A stretch of DNA of 64,000 nt from NCBI RefSeq assembly GCF_001428845.1, contig NZ_LMIU01000001.1, positions 62,984 through 126,983 of the forward strand. Direction: 5' to 3'. Shown here piece by piece: positions 1 through 7,173 of this stretch (position 1 is its first letter; each line of letters opens with the position of its first letter). The notes under the pieces were generated by a model that was not told the DNA's origin, searched no databases, and saw nothing but the letters and a program-made list of their open reading frames with translations. Made by a program: the position numbers and the translations under genes. The stretch is from Achromobacter sp. Root83 (GTDB lineage: Bacteria; Pseudomonadota; Gammaproteobacteria; Burkholderiales; Burkholderiaceae_B).

Positions 1-126
1 AAGGGCTGCCAGGTGCAGTTGGGCACGGACATGCTGTTCGAGATGATTCCCGCCTATCTGGAGTTCTTTGGCTTTGGCAGCGCCACGGCCGAAGAGTTGC
101 GGGCCATAGCGGCGATGGTTTACTGA
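1..126 (+). CDS. C-terminal end of a shikimate/quinate dehydrogenase-like protein (partial)
   Basis: Only the last 41 codons are in the window, read in frame from base 1 to a TGA at 124-126. The tail contains a Gly-Cys pair, a Met-Leu pair and a following helix with FFGF, then an EELR-containing end. This resembles the C-terminal helix of AroE-family shikimate dehydrogenases. The two genes 30 bp downstream form a 3-dehydroshikimate dehydratase pair, so a dehydrogenase supplying 3-dehydroshikimate would fit. The family call rests on a short tail and on context, so it is tentative. Confidence 0.45.
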   Translation, partial: KGCQVQLGTDMLFEMIPAYLEFFGFGSATAEELRAIAAMVY

Positions 127-155
127 CTTCCAGTCCTGAACCCGAGGAGATTTTC

Positions 156-1040
156 ATGCCAAATATCTCGTCCAACCGCGAAGCGGTTCCAGACATGCCC
201 AATCCCGCCGGGATCGAAGGCATCGAATTCATCGAATATGTCACCAGCCGCCCGCAGGCGCTGGGCCAGGCGCTGGAAATGATGGGCTTTTTCCCTGTGG
301 CCCGGCACCGGTCGCGCGAGGTGGTCCTGTACCGCCAGGGCAGCATGAATCTGGTGGTGAATGCGCATCTGGAAGACAGCCGGGTGTCCGCCACCGTTGA
401 CGGCTCTGCGGTGATTTCGGCCGTTGCCTTCCGGGTGCGGGATGCCTACAAGACCTTCCGGCGCTGCCTGGACCTGGGTGCGTGGGAAGTGACCAGCCAC
501 GCTCAGGCAATGGAGCTGCATATTCCGGCCATCCACGGCCCGGGAGGCAGCCGCTTCTACTTTGTCGACCGGTGGAAGGAGTTTTCCATCTACGACATAG
601 ATTTTGTGGCCATCCCCACGGTGGACCCGCACCCGCCGGCGATCGATGGCATGTCGTACTTCGGTGTCGTGCAGTACATCGGAGTCGACCGCAGCGCGGA
701 CTGGATCGCGTACTACCAGGAAATGTTCGGTTTTGATCTGATTCCTGACGATCAGCGTTTCGGCATCCTGCCCAAAGGCACGCTGATGCGCAGCCCTTGC
801 GGCCAGTTCCTGTGGCAGGTCATCGAGCCGGATCCCCGGATGGAGTCCGACGGCGCGCCGGAATGCCTGCCGCGAGTGGGCCTGGGCGTGCCAGATGTGG
901 CGGCGGCCATCGAGCATCTCAAGGCCAAGGGTATCGAGTTCATCGAGTCGTCCCAGTTGCACCCCGAAGACCGTGGTGCGCTGACCCGTCACCTGCCAGG
1001 TTCGGTAGCGTTCGAGCTGGTGCACCAGCCCGCTGATTGA
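156..1040 (+). CDS. HPPD-like (VOC superfamily) protein lacking the iron-binding histidines
   Basis: A 294-residue protein with the two-module fold pattern of 4-hydroxyphenylpyruvate dioxygenase (HPPD); the N-terminal GIEFIEY and the C-terminal FELVHQ segments are typical. A GAGGAG ribosome site 6-7 bp upstream supports the start at 156. By hand alignment with Pseudomonas HPPD, the three iron ligands His-His-Glu become Gln173, Arg240 and Glu287, so it should not be a normal HPPD. In known QuiC1-type 3-dehydroshikimate dehydratases an HPPD-like domain is fused behind the TIM-barrel domain. Here the equivalent is a separate gene, placed before the TIM-barrel gene and 11 bp from it. A role as partner or remnant of that enzyme is inferred. 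Confidence 0.75.
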   Translation: MPNISSNREAVPDMPNPAGIEGIEFIEYVTSRPQALGQALEMMGFFPVARHRSREVVLYRQGSMNLVVNAHLEDSRVSATVDGSAVISAVAFRVRDAYKTFRRCLDLGAWEVTSHAQAMELHIPAIHGPGGSRFYFVDRWKEFSIYDIDFVAIPTVDPHPPAIDGMSYFGVVQYIGVDRSADWIAYYQEMFGFDLIPDDQRFGILPKGTLMRSPCGQFLWQVIEPDPRMESDGAPECLPRVGLGVPDVAAAIEHLKAKGIEFIESSQLHPEDRGALTRHLPGSVAFELVHQPAD

Positions 1041-1051
1041 GGACGCAGACC

Positions 1052-1954
1052 ATGCAGATGCTCGACGCATACGGAATGGACACCATCACACTGACGGGTC
1101 CGCTGGAGGCCAAGCTGGTGGCGATGAAGGGGGCGGGTTTCTCGCAGGTCATGCTGAGCGCCCGGGATATCGCGGGCCATCCGCAGGGCCTGGCGGCGGC
1201 CGTGGCCGCCGTGCGCGCCAGTGGCCTGCGGCCCACGGGTTTTCAGGTGCTGCGCGATTTCGAAGGCCTGTCCGGCCATCTGCACCACTACAAGGTGGAT
1301 ATCGCCAAGTCGATGCTGGAGATGTGCGCCGCGCTCGACAGCAAGCTGCTACTGGCCTGCTCATCGACGTTGCGGCATGCCACGCAGGATCTGGACGCCA
1401 TTGCGCGCGATCTGCGCAAGCTGGCCATGCTGGCGTTGCCGCTGGGTATCAAGATCGCTTTCGAGGGCCTGTCCTGGGGGCGCACCGTCAACGAATTTAC
1501 CGCGGCCTGGGATGTAGTCTGCCGCGCCGACTGTCCGAATCTCGGCCTGGGACTGGATTCCTATCACGTGTTTGCCGCGCAGACCTCGCTGGACGCCATT
1601 GAAGACCTGGACCCGGACAAGATTTTCCTGGTGCAACTGGCCGACTTCATGTGGCAGGAAGCGCAGACTGTCGAAGAACGGATGACCACCGCTCGCACAT
1701 TTCGTGTATTCCCGGGTGAAGGGGTGCACAGCGAGCAGTTGGCTGATTTGGTGCTGCGGCTGCAGCGGCTGGGTTACCGGGGAGACTACAGCTTCGAGGT
1801 GTTCAACGACGACTACCAACAACTGCCGCTGGACACGGTTGCCCGCAGAGCGCGCCAAAGCGCGCTGTGGCTGAACGACGACGTGCTGCGCAGACCCGTG
1901 CAGTTGCCGGACTGGGTTGCGCCATACCGCCAAGGCGGGCGGCACGCTCGCTGA
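1052..1954 (+). CDS. 3-dehydroshikimate dehydratase, TIM-barrel type
   Basis: A 300-residue AP-endonuclease-2/sugar-isomerase-like TIM barrel. The metal set known for bacterial 3-dehydroshikimate dehydratases (Glu, Asp, Gln, Glu) is visible as Glu138 (in FEGLSWG), Asp169 (in GLGLDSYH), Gln195 (in VQLAD) and Glu249 (in FEVFND). The spacing of the first three (31 and 26 residues) equals that recalled for QuiC1. The expected reaction is 3-dehydroshikimate to protocatechuate in the cytosol, feeding ring cleavage. I chose ATG 1052 over an in-frame TTG at 1037 because TGAGGA sits 8 bp before it. It is co-transcribed with the HPPD-like gene. Confidence 0.82.
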   Translation: MQMLDAYGMDTITLTGPLEAKLVAMKGAGFSQVMLSARDIAGHPQGLAAAVAAVRASGLRPTGFQVLRDFEGLSGHLHHYKVDIAKSMLEMCAALDSKLLLACSSTLRHATQDLDAIARDLRKLAMLALPLGIKIAFEGLSWGRTVNEFTAAWDVVCRADCPNLGLGLDSYHVFAAQTSLDAIEDLDPDKIFLVQLADFMWQEAQTVEERMTTARTFRVFPGEGVHSEQLADLVLRLQRLGYRGDYSFEVFNDDYQQLPLDTVARRARQSALWLNDDVLRRPVQLPDWVAPYRQGGRHAR

Positions 1955-2003
1955 GCGGGCCATTGCCTGGGTGTTGCGGCCCTGAAGATCCGCGCCCTGG
2001 CGG

Positions 2004-3074
2004 TCAGGCCGGCCGTTTCGCGTCTTTGCTTTTGAACGCGGCGATCAGCGCGCGGGCCTGTTCGGCCACGTCCGGGTCATTGGGCCGAAAGTCCAGACGC
2101 AAGGCCTGCGGCAGTTGCACGAAGTGCGATTGCGAACTGCGTGCGTAGGCGGGGTCGTAGTGCCTGTCGATAAGTTCGCGGGCCAGCGCTTCGCGGCGGC
2201 CTTCGTCCACCAGCCTGACCCAGCCATTGATGGTGTCGCGGCTATGCAGGCCCAGCATGCGTTGCAGTTGCGCCTTGAGCCAGCCGGGATTGTCGAAGAG
2301 CCGCGCATAGTCCTGCTGCAGAAAGGCTGTCCTGTCTTCGCGCGTCGAATGCACTTCAATGCATGGGCCCTGATGCATGGCGTGAAGCAAAGAGGCGGGA
2401 ATCTCCACCGCGCCGATCTTGCGGCTTTCCGCTTCGACGAACACGGGCCGGCTGGCATCGAGTTCACGCAGGCGGGCCGCCAGCAGGGTGTCGAAGCGCT
2501 TCTGCGTAGGCTGTTGCGCGTCGGGTAGCGCGCCCAGCAGGGATCCTCGATGGGATGCAAGCTCCTCCAGGTCCAGCGTCTGCGCGCCTGCCTGGTGCAG
2601 GGCGTGCAGCAGGCGTGTCTTGCCGCTGCCGGTGGGGCCGGTCAGCACCACGCATTGCTGGGCCGAGGAAAGGGTTTCCAGGGCATCCAGCGTGGCGCGG
2701 CGGTAGGTCTTGTAGCCGCCGTCCAGTTGGCGGGCGCGCCAGCCTATCATGTTGAACATGAGCGTCATCGAGCCCGAGCGCTTGCCGCCTCGCCAGCAGT
2801 ACACCAGCGGACGCCAGCCCTGGGGGCGTTCAGCGAAGGTGGTCTCCAGGTGGCGGGCGATGTTGCGGGCGACGAGGGCGGCGCCCGCGCGGGATGCTTC
2901 GAATGGCGAAACCTGCTTGTACATCGTACCGATCAGCACGCGTTCGTCGTTGCTGAGCACGGGCGCGTTGCAGGCGCCGGGGATGTGATCGTCGGCATAC
3001 TCGAGCGGCGTGCGCACGTCGATGATTTCGTCGAAATCATGCAGTTTGTCCAGGCTGACGAGCAGGTGTTTCAC
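2004..3074 (-). CDS. mnmH: tRNA 2-selenouridine synthase (MnmH/SelU)
   Basis: A 356-residue protein that replaces sulfur by selenium at the wobble 2-thiouridine of some tRNAs, via a geranylated intermediate. It has an N-terminal rhodanese domain (about residues 1-130) with the active cysteine Cys93 in VYCWRGGKRSGS, then a P-loop domain with Walker A GPTGSGKT at 146-153. Length and domain order match the family. The start is GTG at 3074, chosen because GGAGG lies 8 bp upstream. It is convergent with the dehydratase gene, 49 bp apart, and has no operon partner. Confidence 0.93.
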   Translation of the reverse strand: MKHLLVSLDKLHDFDEIIDVRTPLEYADDHIPGACNAPVLSNDERVLIGTMYKQVSPFEASRAGAALVARNIARHLETTFAERPQGWRPLVYCWRGGKRSGSMTLMFNMIGWRARQLDGGYKTYRRATLDALETLSSAQQCVVLTGPTGSGKTRLLHALHQAGAQTLDLEELASHRGSLLGALPDAQQPTQKRFDTLLAARLRELDASRPVFVEAESRKIGAVEIPASLLHAMHQGPCIEVHSTREDRTAFLQQDYARLFDNPGWLKAQLQRMLGLHSRDTINGWVRLVDEGRREALARELIDRHYDPAYARSSQSHFVQLPQALRLDFRPNDPDVAEQARALIAAFKSKDAKRPA

Positions 3075-3221
3075 AAGAACCGCCTCCGAGTATCGATCCC
3101 GGATTTTCGCACGCGGCCACGCGTAGGAAGAAAGGGGAGGGCGGGCGGGGCGGATAGAATGGCGCCTTTCCAGCTACTCTGGCCGGCGAGGCCGACAGGG
3201 CCGCGCGGCACTTGCTCCATC

Positions 3222-3755
3222 ATGGATTTTTCCTTCAAATGCGCCTCGTGCGATGAGGTCCATCACGGCCTGCCGAGCTTCGGCGCCGATGCACCTCAAA
3301 CCTACTACGCCGTTGCACCGGAAGAGCGTGAGCAACGCTGCGATCTGGGCAGCGACGATTGCGTGATCGACGAGCAGTACTTCTACGTGCGCGGCTGCAT
3401 CGAGCTTCCGATTGAAGGGCATGCAGAACCCTTCGTGTGGGGTGTGTGGGTCTCGCTCAGCCTGGACAGCTACGAGACCTGGGTGCGGATGTCCGATGAG
3501 CCGAAGCGCTCGCAGACGCCGCCTCTGTTCGGTTGGCTTACGACGCGGCTCGACCCGTATCCGGGCACGATGGGATTGAAGACCCACGTCCATCTCAGGG
3601 ACGACGGCATCCGGCCGCTGATCGAGCTGGAGCCCACGAGCCATCCGCTGGCGGTCGAGCAGCGCGAGGGAATCACGATCGAACGCGTAGCGGAAATCTA
3701 TGCCTTGCTGGTCCACGGACAGGCGAGCGCGGTAGCGCCCCGGCAACCGGTCTGA
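3222..3755 (+). CDS. DUF2199 domain protein
   Basis: A 177-residue soluble protein of the DUF2199 family. It begins with a CxxC pair (Cys7, Cys10) before an EVHHGLPSFG motif and contains the family pattern RMSDEPKRSQTPPLFGWL in its middle. The function is unknown. The start at ATG 3222 gives the usual length; the reading frame runs further upstream but that part matches no family and lies in the promoter region of mnmH. It is divergent from mnmH, and three tRNA genes follow. Confidence 0.8.
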   Translation: MDFSFKCASCDEVHHGLPSFGADAPQTYYAVAPEEREQRCDLGSDDCVIDEQYFYVRGCIELPIEGHAEPFVWGVWVSLSLDSYETWVRMSDEPKRSQTPPLFGWLTTRLDPYPGTMGLKTHVHLRDDGIRPLIELEPTSHPLAVEQREGITIERVAEIYALLVHGQASAVAPRQPV

Positions 3756-3779
3756 CAGGCGCGGATCAGCCCGACACGC

Positions 3780-3808
3780 TTGCACAGTTATCGAAAGCAC
3801 GCTATTAT
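3780..3808 (+). promoter_or_regulatory. Sigma-70-like promoter of the first tRNA-Arg
   Basis: TTGCAC at 3780-3785 and TATTAT at 3803-3808 are separated by 17 bp. The tRNA begins 20 bp after the -10 box, so a short 5' leader is expected. Confidence 0.6.
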
Positions 3809-3827
3809 TCAAGGCTTGCTTTTTGAT

Positions 3828-3904
3828 GCGCCCGTAGCTCAGCTGGATAGAGTACCTGGCTACGAACCAGGGGGTCGTAGGTTCGAATCCTGCCGGGCGC
3901 ACCA
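3828..3904 (+). tRNA. tRNA-Arg (anticodon ACG), copy 1
   Basis: A 77-nt cloverleaf: acceptor GCGCCCG pairs with CGGGCGC, the anticodon stem CCTGG/CCAGG encloses loop CTACGAA (anticodon ACG), the T-arm contains GTTCGAATC, and the 3' CCA is encoded. ACG is expected to be edited to ICG by TadA and to read CGU, CGC and CGA. Two identical copies follow at 4036 and 4750. Confidence 0.97.
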
Positions 3905-4012
3905 GTCATATATTTGTTTATGCTTATATATGCCAATGTTCATACCAAAGTTTTTTGGTTTGGGCAGGGAAAGAAAAAAGCAAGGTCAGTAAATACGGCT
4001 TAATTATTCTGA

Positions 4013-4018
4013 TATAAT
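4013..4018 (+). promoter_or_regulatory. -10 box of the second tRNA-Arg
   Basis: A perfect TATAAT lies 17 bp before the tRNA at 4036. I see no convincing -35 hexamer 16-18 bp upstream; the preceding stretch is A/T-rich. The second copy therefore probably has its own start in addition to any read-through from copy 1. Confidence 0.55.
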
Positions 4019-4035
4019 TTTGCCTCTTTGCCGGA

Positions 4036-4112
4036 GCGCCCGTAGCTCAGCTGGATAGAGTACCTGGCTACGAACCAGGGGGTCGTAGGTTCGAATCCTG
4101 CCGGGCGCACCA
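4036..4112 (+). tRNA. tRNA-Arg (anticodon ACG), copy 2
   Basis: Base-for-base identical over 77 nt to the copy at 3828, including the encoded CCA, with the same anticodon loop CTACGAA. Flanks differ from the other copies. It is followed 18 bp downstream by an intrinsic terminator. Confidence 0.97.
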
Positions 4113-4130
4113 CTAAAGCAAAGAAAATGG

Positions 4131-4167
4131 AAAGGCCTTTGATCTTCGATCGAAGGCCTTTTTGTTT
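4131..4167 (+). terminator. Intrinsic terminator after tRNA-Arg copy 2
   Basis: Arms AAAGGCCTT (4131-4139) and AAGGCCTTT (4153-4161) form a 9-bp perfect stem with a 13-nt loop, followed by a T-rich tract ending in TTTTTG. Confidence 0.85.
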
Positions 4168-4200
4168 TGCCGCGCGCGGATTAGGGATGCAGGCGCTGGC

Positions 4201-4296
4201 GGGGCAACTGCGACCCAACTGCGGGGCAACTGCGGGGCAATTGCAGGACGCAACTGCAGGACGCAACTGCAGGACGCAACTGCAGGACGCAACTGC
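4201..4296. repeat. Tandem repeat with an 11-bp block then a 13-bp block
   Basis: Four 11-bp units of the type GGGGCAACTGC (4201-4244, two with substitutions) run directly into four perfect 13-bp units AGGACGCAACTGC (4245-4296). Both unit types share the core CAACTGC; the second is longer by two bases. It lies between a tRNA terminator and the 3' end of the DUF3079 gene and encodes nothing I recognise. It is probably a slippage-prone array. Confidence 0.85.
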
Positions 4297-4317
4297 GGGT
4301 ACAGCCACCGGACCCGA

Positions 4318-4551
4318 TCAATGCGCCGATTCTTCCGGCTCTTTTTCTTCTTCCTTGGCTTTCGGCTTTTCGTCGCCGTCTTCAAAGCCCCAGTCACCCA
4401 CCATGTACCAGTCGTCTCCGAGCGATTCCGCGGGATGCATGGTGCGTCCCGAGCCGTTGCCGCATGCCATCGAGTCCGTCGGACAATATCGGTCGCAGCC
4501 CCAGCAGATGCGTTCGGGGTGTTTGGGGTGCAGTGGAAACTTCTTGGCCAT
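4318..4551 (-). CDS. DUF3079 domain protein (small, cysteine-rich)
   Basis: A 77-residue protein starting MAKKFPLHPKHPERICWGCD, which is typical of DUF3079. Four cysteines (16, 19, 23, 30) are spaced like a small metal-binding knuckle, and the tail from about residue 60 is very acidic and Lys/Glu-rich. The function is unknown. I start at ATG 4551 rather than the longer frame to 4635 because the family begins there. The gene lies antisense to its tRNA neighbours, between copies 2 and 3. Confidence 0.82.
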   Translation of the reverse strand: MAKKFPLHPKHPERICWGCDRYCPTDSMACGNGSGRTMHPAESLGDDWYMVGDWGFEDGDEKPKAKEEEKEPEESAH

Positions 4552-4704
4552 GCTTTTGCCTGGTGAGTATGCGAGGCGCAGCGTCTGGCCTCTGTCTTCA
4601 GCGTACTGCGCGATGCGTGCGCGCATCCTTGACATGGCTCAAATACAGGGCAGGCGGCGTGCGTGAAAACGGAAGGGGAATAGAGGGCCGGCTTGCCTCT
4701 GGAT

Positions 4705-4734
4705 TTGCATGGCCGGATTCTTTCGTGTTATAAA
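4705..4734 (+). promoter_or_regulatory. Sigma-70-like promoter of the third tRNA-Arg
   Basis: TTGCAT at 4705-4710 and TATAAA at 4729-4734 are separated by 18 bp; the tRNA starts 16 bp after the -10 box. Confidence 0.6.
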
Positions 4735-4749
4735 CACGCCTCTTTCGGG

Positions 4750-4826
4750 GCGCCCGTAGCTCAGCTGGATAGAGTACCTGGCTACGAACCAGGGGGTCGT
4801 AGGTTCGAATCCTGCCGGGCGCACCA
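4750..4826 (+). tRNA. tRNA-Arg (anticodon ACG), copy 3
   Basis: Identical over 77 nt to the copies at 3828 and 4036. It has its own promoter-like sequence, and its 3' trailer carries a triple A-rich repeat before a strong terminator. Confidence 0.97.
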
Positions 4827-4860
4827 CCTTATTCAGACCCGCGCGCAACAGCGCGGTGTC

Positions 4861-4900
4861 AGCAAGAAAAAAGAGCAAGAAAAAAGAGCAAGAAAAAAAG
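4861..4900 (+). repeat. Triple A-rich direct repeat in the tRNA trailer
   Basis: AGCAAGAAAAAAG occurs at 4861-4873 and 4874-4886, then again with one extra A at 4887-4900. The last copy runs into the 5' arm of the terminator. Confidence 0.85.
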
Positions 4901-4936
4901 CGGCTTGATGGTCTTCCATCAAGCCGCTTTCTTTTG
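4897..4936 (+). terminator. Strong intrinsic terminator after tRNA-Arg copy 3
   Basis: A perfect 15-bp stem is formed by AAAGCGGCTTGATGG (4897-4911) and its complement (4916-4930), with a TCTT loop and a CTTTTG tail. Confidence 0.9.
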
Positions 4937-5095
4937 TCTTGCCGTGGGGGGAAGCCGCGGAAACAACGGCCGCCGGCGTTATGGCCGCGACCGTTGGGGC
5001 CGTGGTCTTTCGACCGGAGCGGGCGCGGGCAGGTCTTGCCCCAAGTCCTGGACTCTCAGGACGTCGAGGCGGCGGGCATTGGGAGGTGCTGCGCG

Positions 5096-5344
5096 TCAGC
5101 CGCGCCGCCGGTCCACCGCGGTCAGGGACGTGCCGCTCTTGAGCAATTGGTAGGTCTGTCCCCCCAGCCAGGCGACTTTTTCGCCTGAACTCGTGCGGCA
5201 GACGCAGTGGGTCTTGGGATCGAAGCGAGGCGTGCCCAGCGCGGAATAGGCGCCAGGATCGGAAACGAACCGTTCTATGCGGTAAAGCGTGCCGTCCGGC
5301 GACGTGGCGAGCACGTCGGTCAATCGTCTTGCGGTGCCGAGCAT
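5096..5344 (-). CDS. Small protein paralogous to the N-terminal domain of the adjacent HTH protein
   Basis: An 82-residue protein of no family I recognise. I start at ATG 5344 because GGAGG lies 8 bp upstream. Residues about 7-75 align with the first 80 residues of the protein at 5443-6045: RLTDVLATSPDG against RLPDVFVRSPDG, then C-x-C followed by SGE in both (CVCRTSSGE; CECKLDSGE), then WLGGQTYQLLKSG against WIGNGQYRQLKGG. It has no DNA-binding part. It is the second gene of a probable two-gene operon, 98 bp after the HTH gene. A role as antagonist or partner of the regulator is a guess. Confidence 0.7.
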   Translation of the reverse strand: MLGTARRLTDVLATSPDGTLYRIERFVSDPGAYSALGTPRFDPKTHCVCRTSSGEKVAWLGGQTYQLLKSGTSLTAVDRRRG

Positions 5345-5442
5345 ATTCAGTACCTCCATGCGCGGGCCGTTGTGTGTCGGCGCCAAAGTCGTTTGAACAG
5401 TTCATAGGGCAGGCGGGATGGAAGGCGATCCCGCGCGATGCG

Positions 5443-6045
5443 CTAGCGAAACTGTCCTCCTAGCAATGAATCATCGAGTTGTTCAGGCGAAACACCCAAG
5501 GCAGCCGATACGCGGTCCAGGATGATCTGCCGAGGCCGGGGGCGCGGGCGTTCCAAGTCGATATAGATGGCATGGTCCACGCCCAGCCGGGCGGCCATGT
5601 CCGCGGTGCTGATATTGAGGTGTTCGCGCCATGCCCGGATCAGGCTCCAGTCGTTGCCGGTTTTCAGATCGACGACAGCGGAGGGGACGCGCTCGTACGC
5701 CGAGGTGTGCTTCTTGCGCGACGCGCGCCGGGCGGCTGCGGTTTTTTCATGGCCGGGGGCGGCGTGGCTCTCAGGGCGTTCGCCGCGCGGCGTCGTGGTG
5801 GCGGATTCGGCAAGAAAGATGGCGCCGCCCTTCAACTGGCGATACTGGCCGTTGCCTATCCAGCACAGCGTTTCGCCGCTATCGAGCTTGCACTCGCAAT
5901 CCAGATGGTAATTGCTGGGCATGCCCTCGAGTTTGGCGATGGTGTCCGTGGTCGTGGCATGACGCACCACACGGTGCAGGACGCCGTCTGGCGAACGCAC
6001 GAACACATCGGGAAGCCTCCAGGAAAACGGAATGATCATCTCCAC
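5443..6045 (-). CDS. XRE-type HTH protein with an unrecognised N-terminal domain
   Basis: A 200-residue protein in three parts: an N-terminal domain (about 8-80) shared with the small protein downstream, a basic linker (about 85-120, containing RRASRKK), and a helix-turn-helix (about 132-192) with the Cro/CI pattern of WREHLN, then ADMAARLGVDHAIY, then DRVSAALGVSPEQL. The N-terminal domain has a CEC motif (50-52) and Trp62. The start is uncertain: GTG 6045 is used here, but ATG 6039 would align exactly with the paralogue, although its GGAG is then immediately adjacent. The function is unknown; regulation of its own operon is plausible. Confidence 0.7.
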   Translation of the reverse strand: MEMIIPFSWRLPDVFVRSPDGVLHRVVRHATTTDTIAKLEGMPSNYHLDCECKLDSGETLCWIGNGQYRQLKGGAIFLAESATTTPRGERPESHAAPGHEKTAAARRASRKKHTSAYERVPSAVVDLKTGNDWSLIRAWREHLNISTADMAARLGVDHAIYIDLERPRPRPRQIILDRVSAALGVSPEQLDDSLLGGQFR

Positions 6046-6192
6046 AATCGAAACCCATTACAACACTTTATCGCCCTGTCGCAGCGGTGAGATTTGGGGT
6101 TTCCCCTCGTCCCGCACCCCTGTCGTGGGACGGTGTGCATGCCTGCAACATCTTCACAAAACCTCACGCGCCGTTCCTTCCGGCCGGCACGC

Positions 6193-7005
6193 TCAACGTT
6201 GGGGGCCGCGCGCGGCAAAGCCCGCACTTGCCAGCACCCGTGGCATCACGTCGGCGGCCGCGCCACGCAGGTTGTGATGCGCTTGCGCATCCAGCGGGGT
6301 GGCGGCGGGATTGACCTGCACGAGGGTGGCGCCCGATGCCAGCGCATGCCCAGGCAGCTCCGCCGCGGGATGGACCAGGGCCGACGTGCCGATGCTGAAC
6401 ATCAGGTCGCATCGTTGCGCGGCGTGCACGGCGGCGCTCCAGGAATCGGCCGGCAGGCTTTCTCCGAACCACACGACGCCGGGCCGTACCGGCGCCGAAC
6501 AATGCGCGCAGGCGGGCGGCGCGATGCGCCGGCCGGTTTCCTGCTCATCGGCCACATCAGCCCCATCGGACACGTCGGTGGCAAAGGCATATGGCGATCC
6601 GCAAACCGAACAGCGTGGCGCGTGCAGGCTCCCGTGCAGATGCGTGACCCGAGGGCTGCCCGCGCGTTCGTGCAGGTCGTCCACGTTTTGGGTGATGACG
6701 GCGAGTTCGGGCACATGCCGCGCCAGTTCCGCGATGGCGCGGTGCGCGGCGTTGGGCATGGCGCGCAGGACCTGTGCGCGCCGCCATTCATACCAGCCCC
6801 ACACGATATCGGGATGTGCTCTGAACGCTTCGGGCGTCGCCAGCGCCTGCGCGTCGAAGCGGGACCACAGGCCCGTCAGCGCATCCCGAAAGGTGGCGAT
6901 GCCGCTTTCAGCCGAAACGCCGGCCCCCGTGAAGACGACGACGCGGCGCGCCTGGCGCAGCGCCTGCGCCAGTGCGGGCGGTATATCGTGATGCGTGTTT
7001 TTCAT
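6193..7005 (-). CDS. cobB: NAD-dependent protein deacylase, sirtuin family (CobB-like)
   Basis: A 270-residue sirtuin that removes acyl groups from lysines using NAD. Visible: GAGVSAESGI (27-36), TQNVDDLH (105-112), catalytic His124 in HLHGS, and four zinc cysteines (132, 135, 166, 169). Tyr72 and Arg75 in WYEWRR match the Tyr-x-x-Arg pair of class III (SIRT5-like) sirtuins, which favour succinyl and malonyl lysine, so desuccinylase activity is likely. The start at ATG 7005 has AAGG upstream; a longer frame to 7059 is less likely. It is divergent from the thiol dioxygenase gene. Confidence 0.92.
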   Translation of the reverse strand: MKNTHHDIPPALAQALRQARRVVVFTGAGVSAESGIATFRDALTGLWSRFDAQALATPEAFRAHPDIVWGWYEWRRAQVLRAMPNAAHRAIAELARHVPELAVITQNVDDLHERAGSPRVTHLHGSLHAPRCSVCGSPYAFATDVSDGADVADEQETGRRIAPPACAHCSAPVRPGVVWFGESLPADSWSAAVHAAQRCDLMFSIGTSALVHPAAELPGHALASGATLVQVNPAATPLDAQAHHNLRGAAADVMPRVLASAGFAARGPQR

Positions 7006-7173
7006 TACCAGCCTTGAAGACAGTCCGATACGCTGCACGCGCGGGCAGGGACGTGTCAAGCAGCGCTTTGCCGGGGTGGGCTGGCCCGCGCCATGGGCGC
7101 GCGTGCGCAGGCGTCCCGAATCGTGGATACTGTTTTTTCAATCTGGGATTTGAATACGCTCTGGAGATCTGCA

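Noticed and set aside
120-1070. Long minus-strand reading frame opposite the HPPD-like gene
   Set aside because: It has no known motif and no ribosome site, and it is explained by the high GC content opposite a well-supported gene.
2550-3755. Long plus-strand frame ending with the DUF2199 protein
   Set aside because: The upstream part runs antisense through mnmH and its promoter and has no homology; only the part from 3222 matches the family.
3941-3960. Terminator after the first tRNA-Arg
   Set aside because: A 6-bp ACCAAA/TTTGGT hairpin exists but it is weak and lacks a proper T-run after the stem.
4201-4296. Possible CRISPR array
   Set aside because: Units are 11-13 bp and directly abutting, with no spacers and no cas genes in the window.
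4127-4666. Plus-strand frame across the repeat array
   Set aside because: Low-complexity translation of the repeats, opposite the DUF3079 gene on the minus strand.
3828-4826. Prophage or integrative element at the tRNA genes
   Set aside because: No integrase, no excision genes and no attachment-site duplication beyond the complete tRNA copies themselves.
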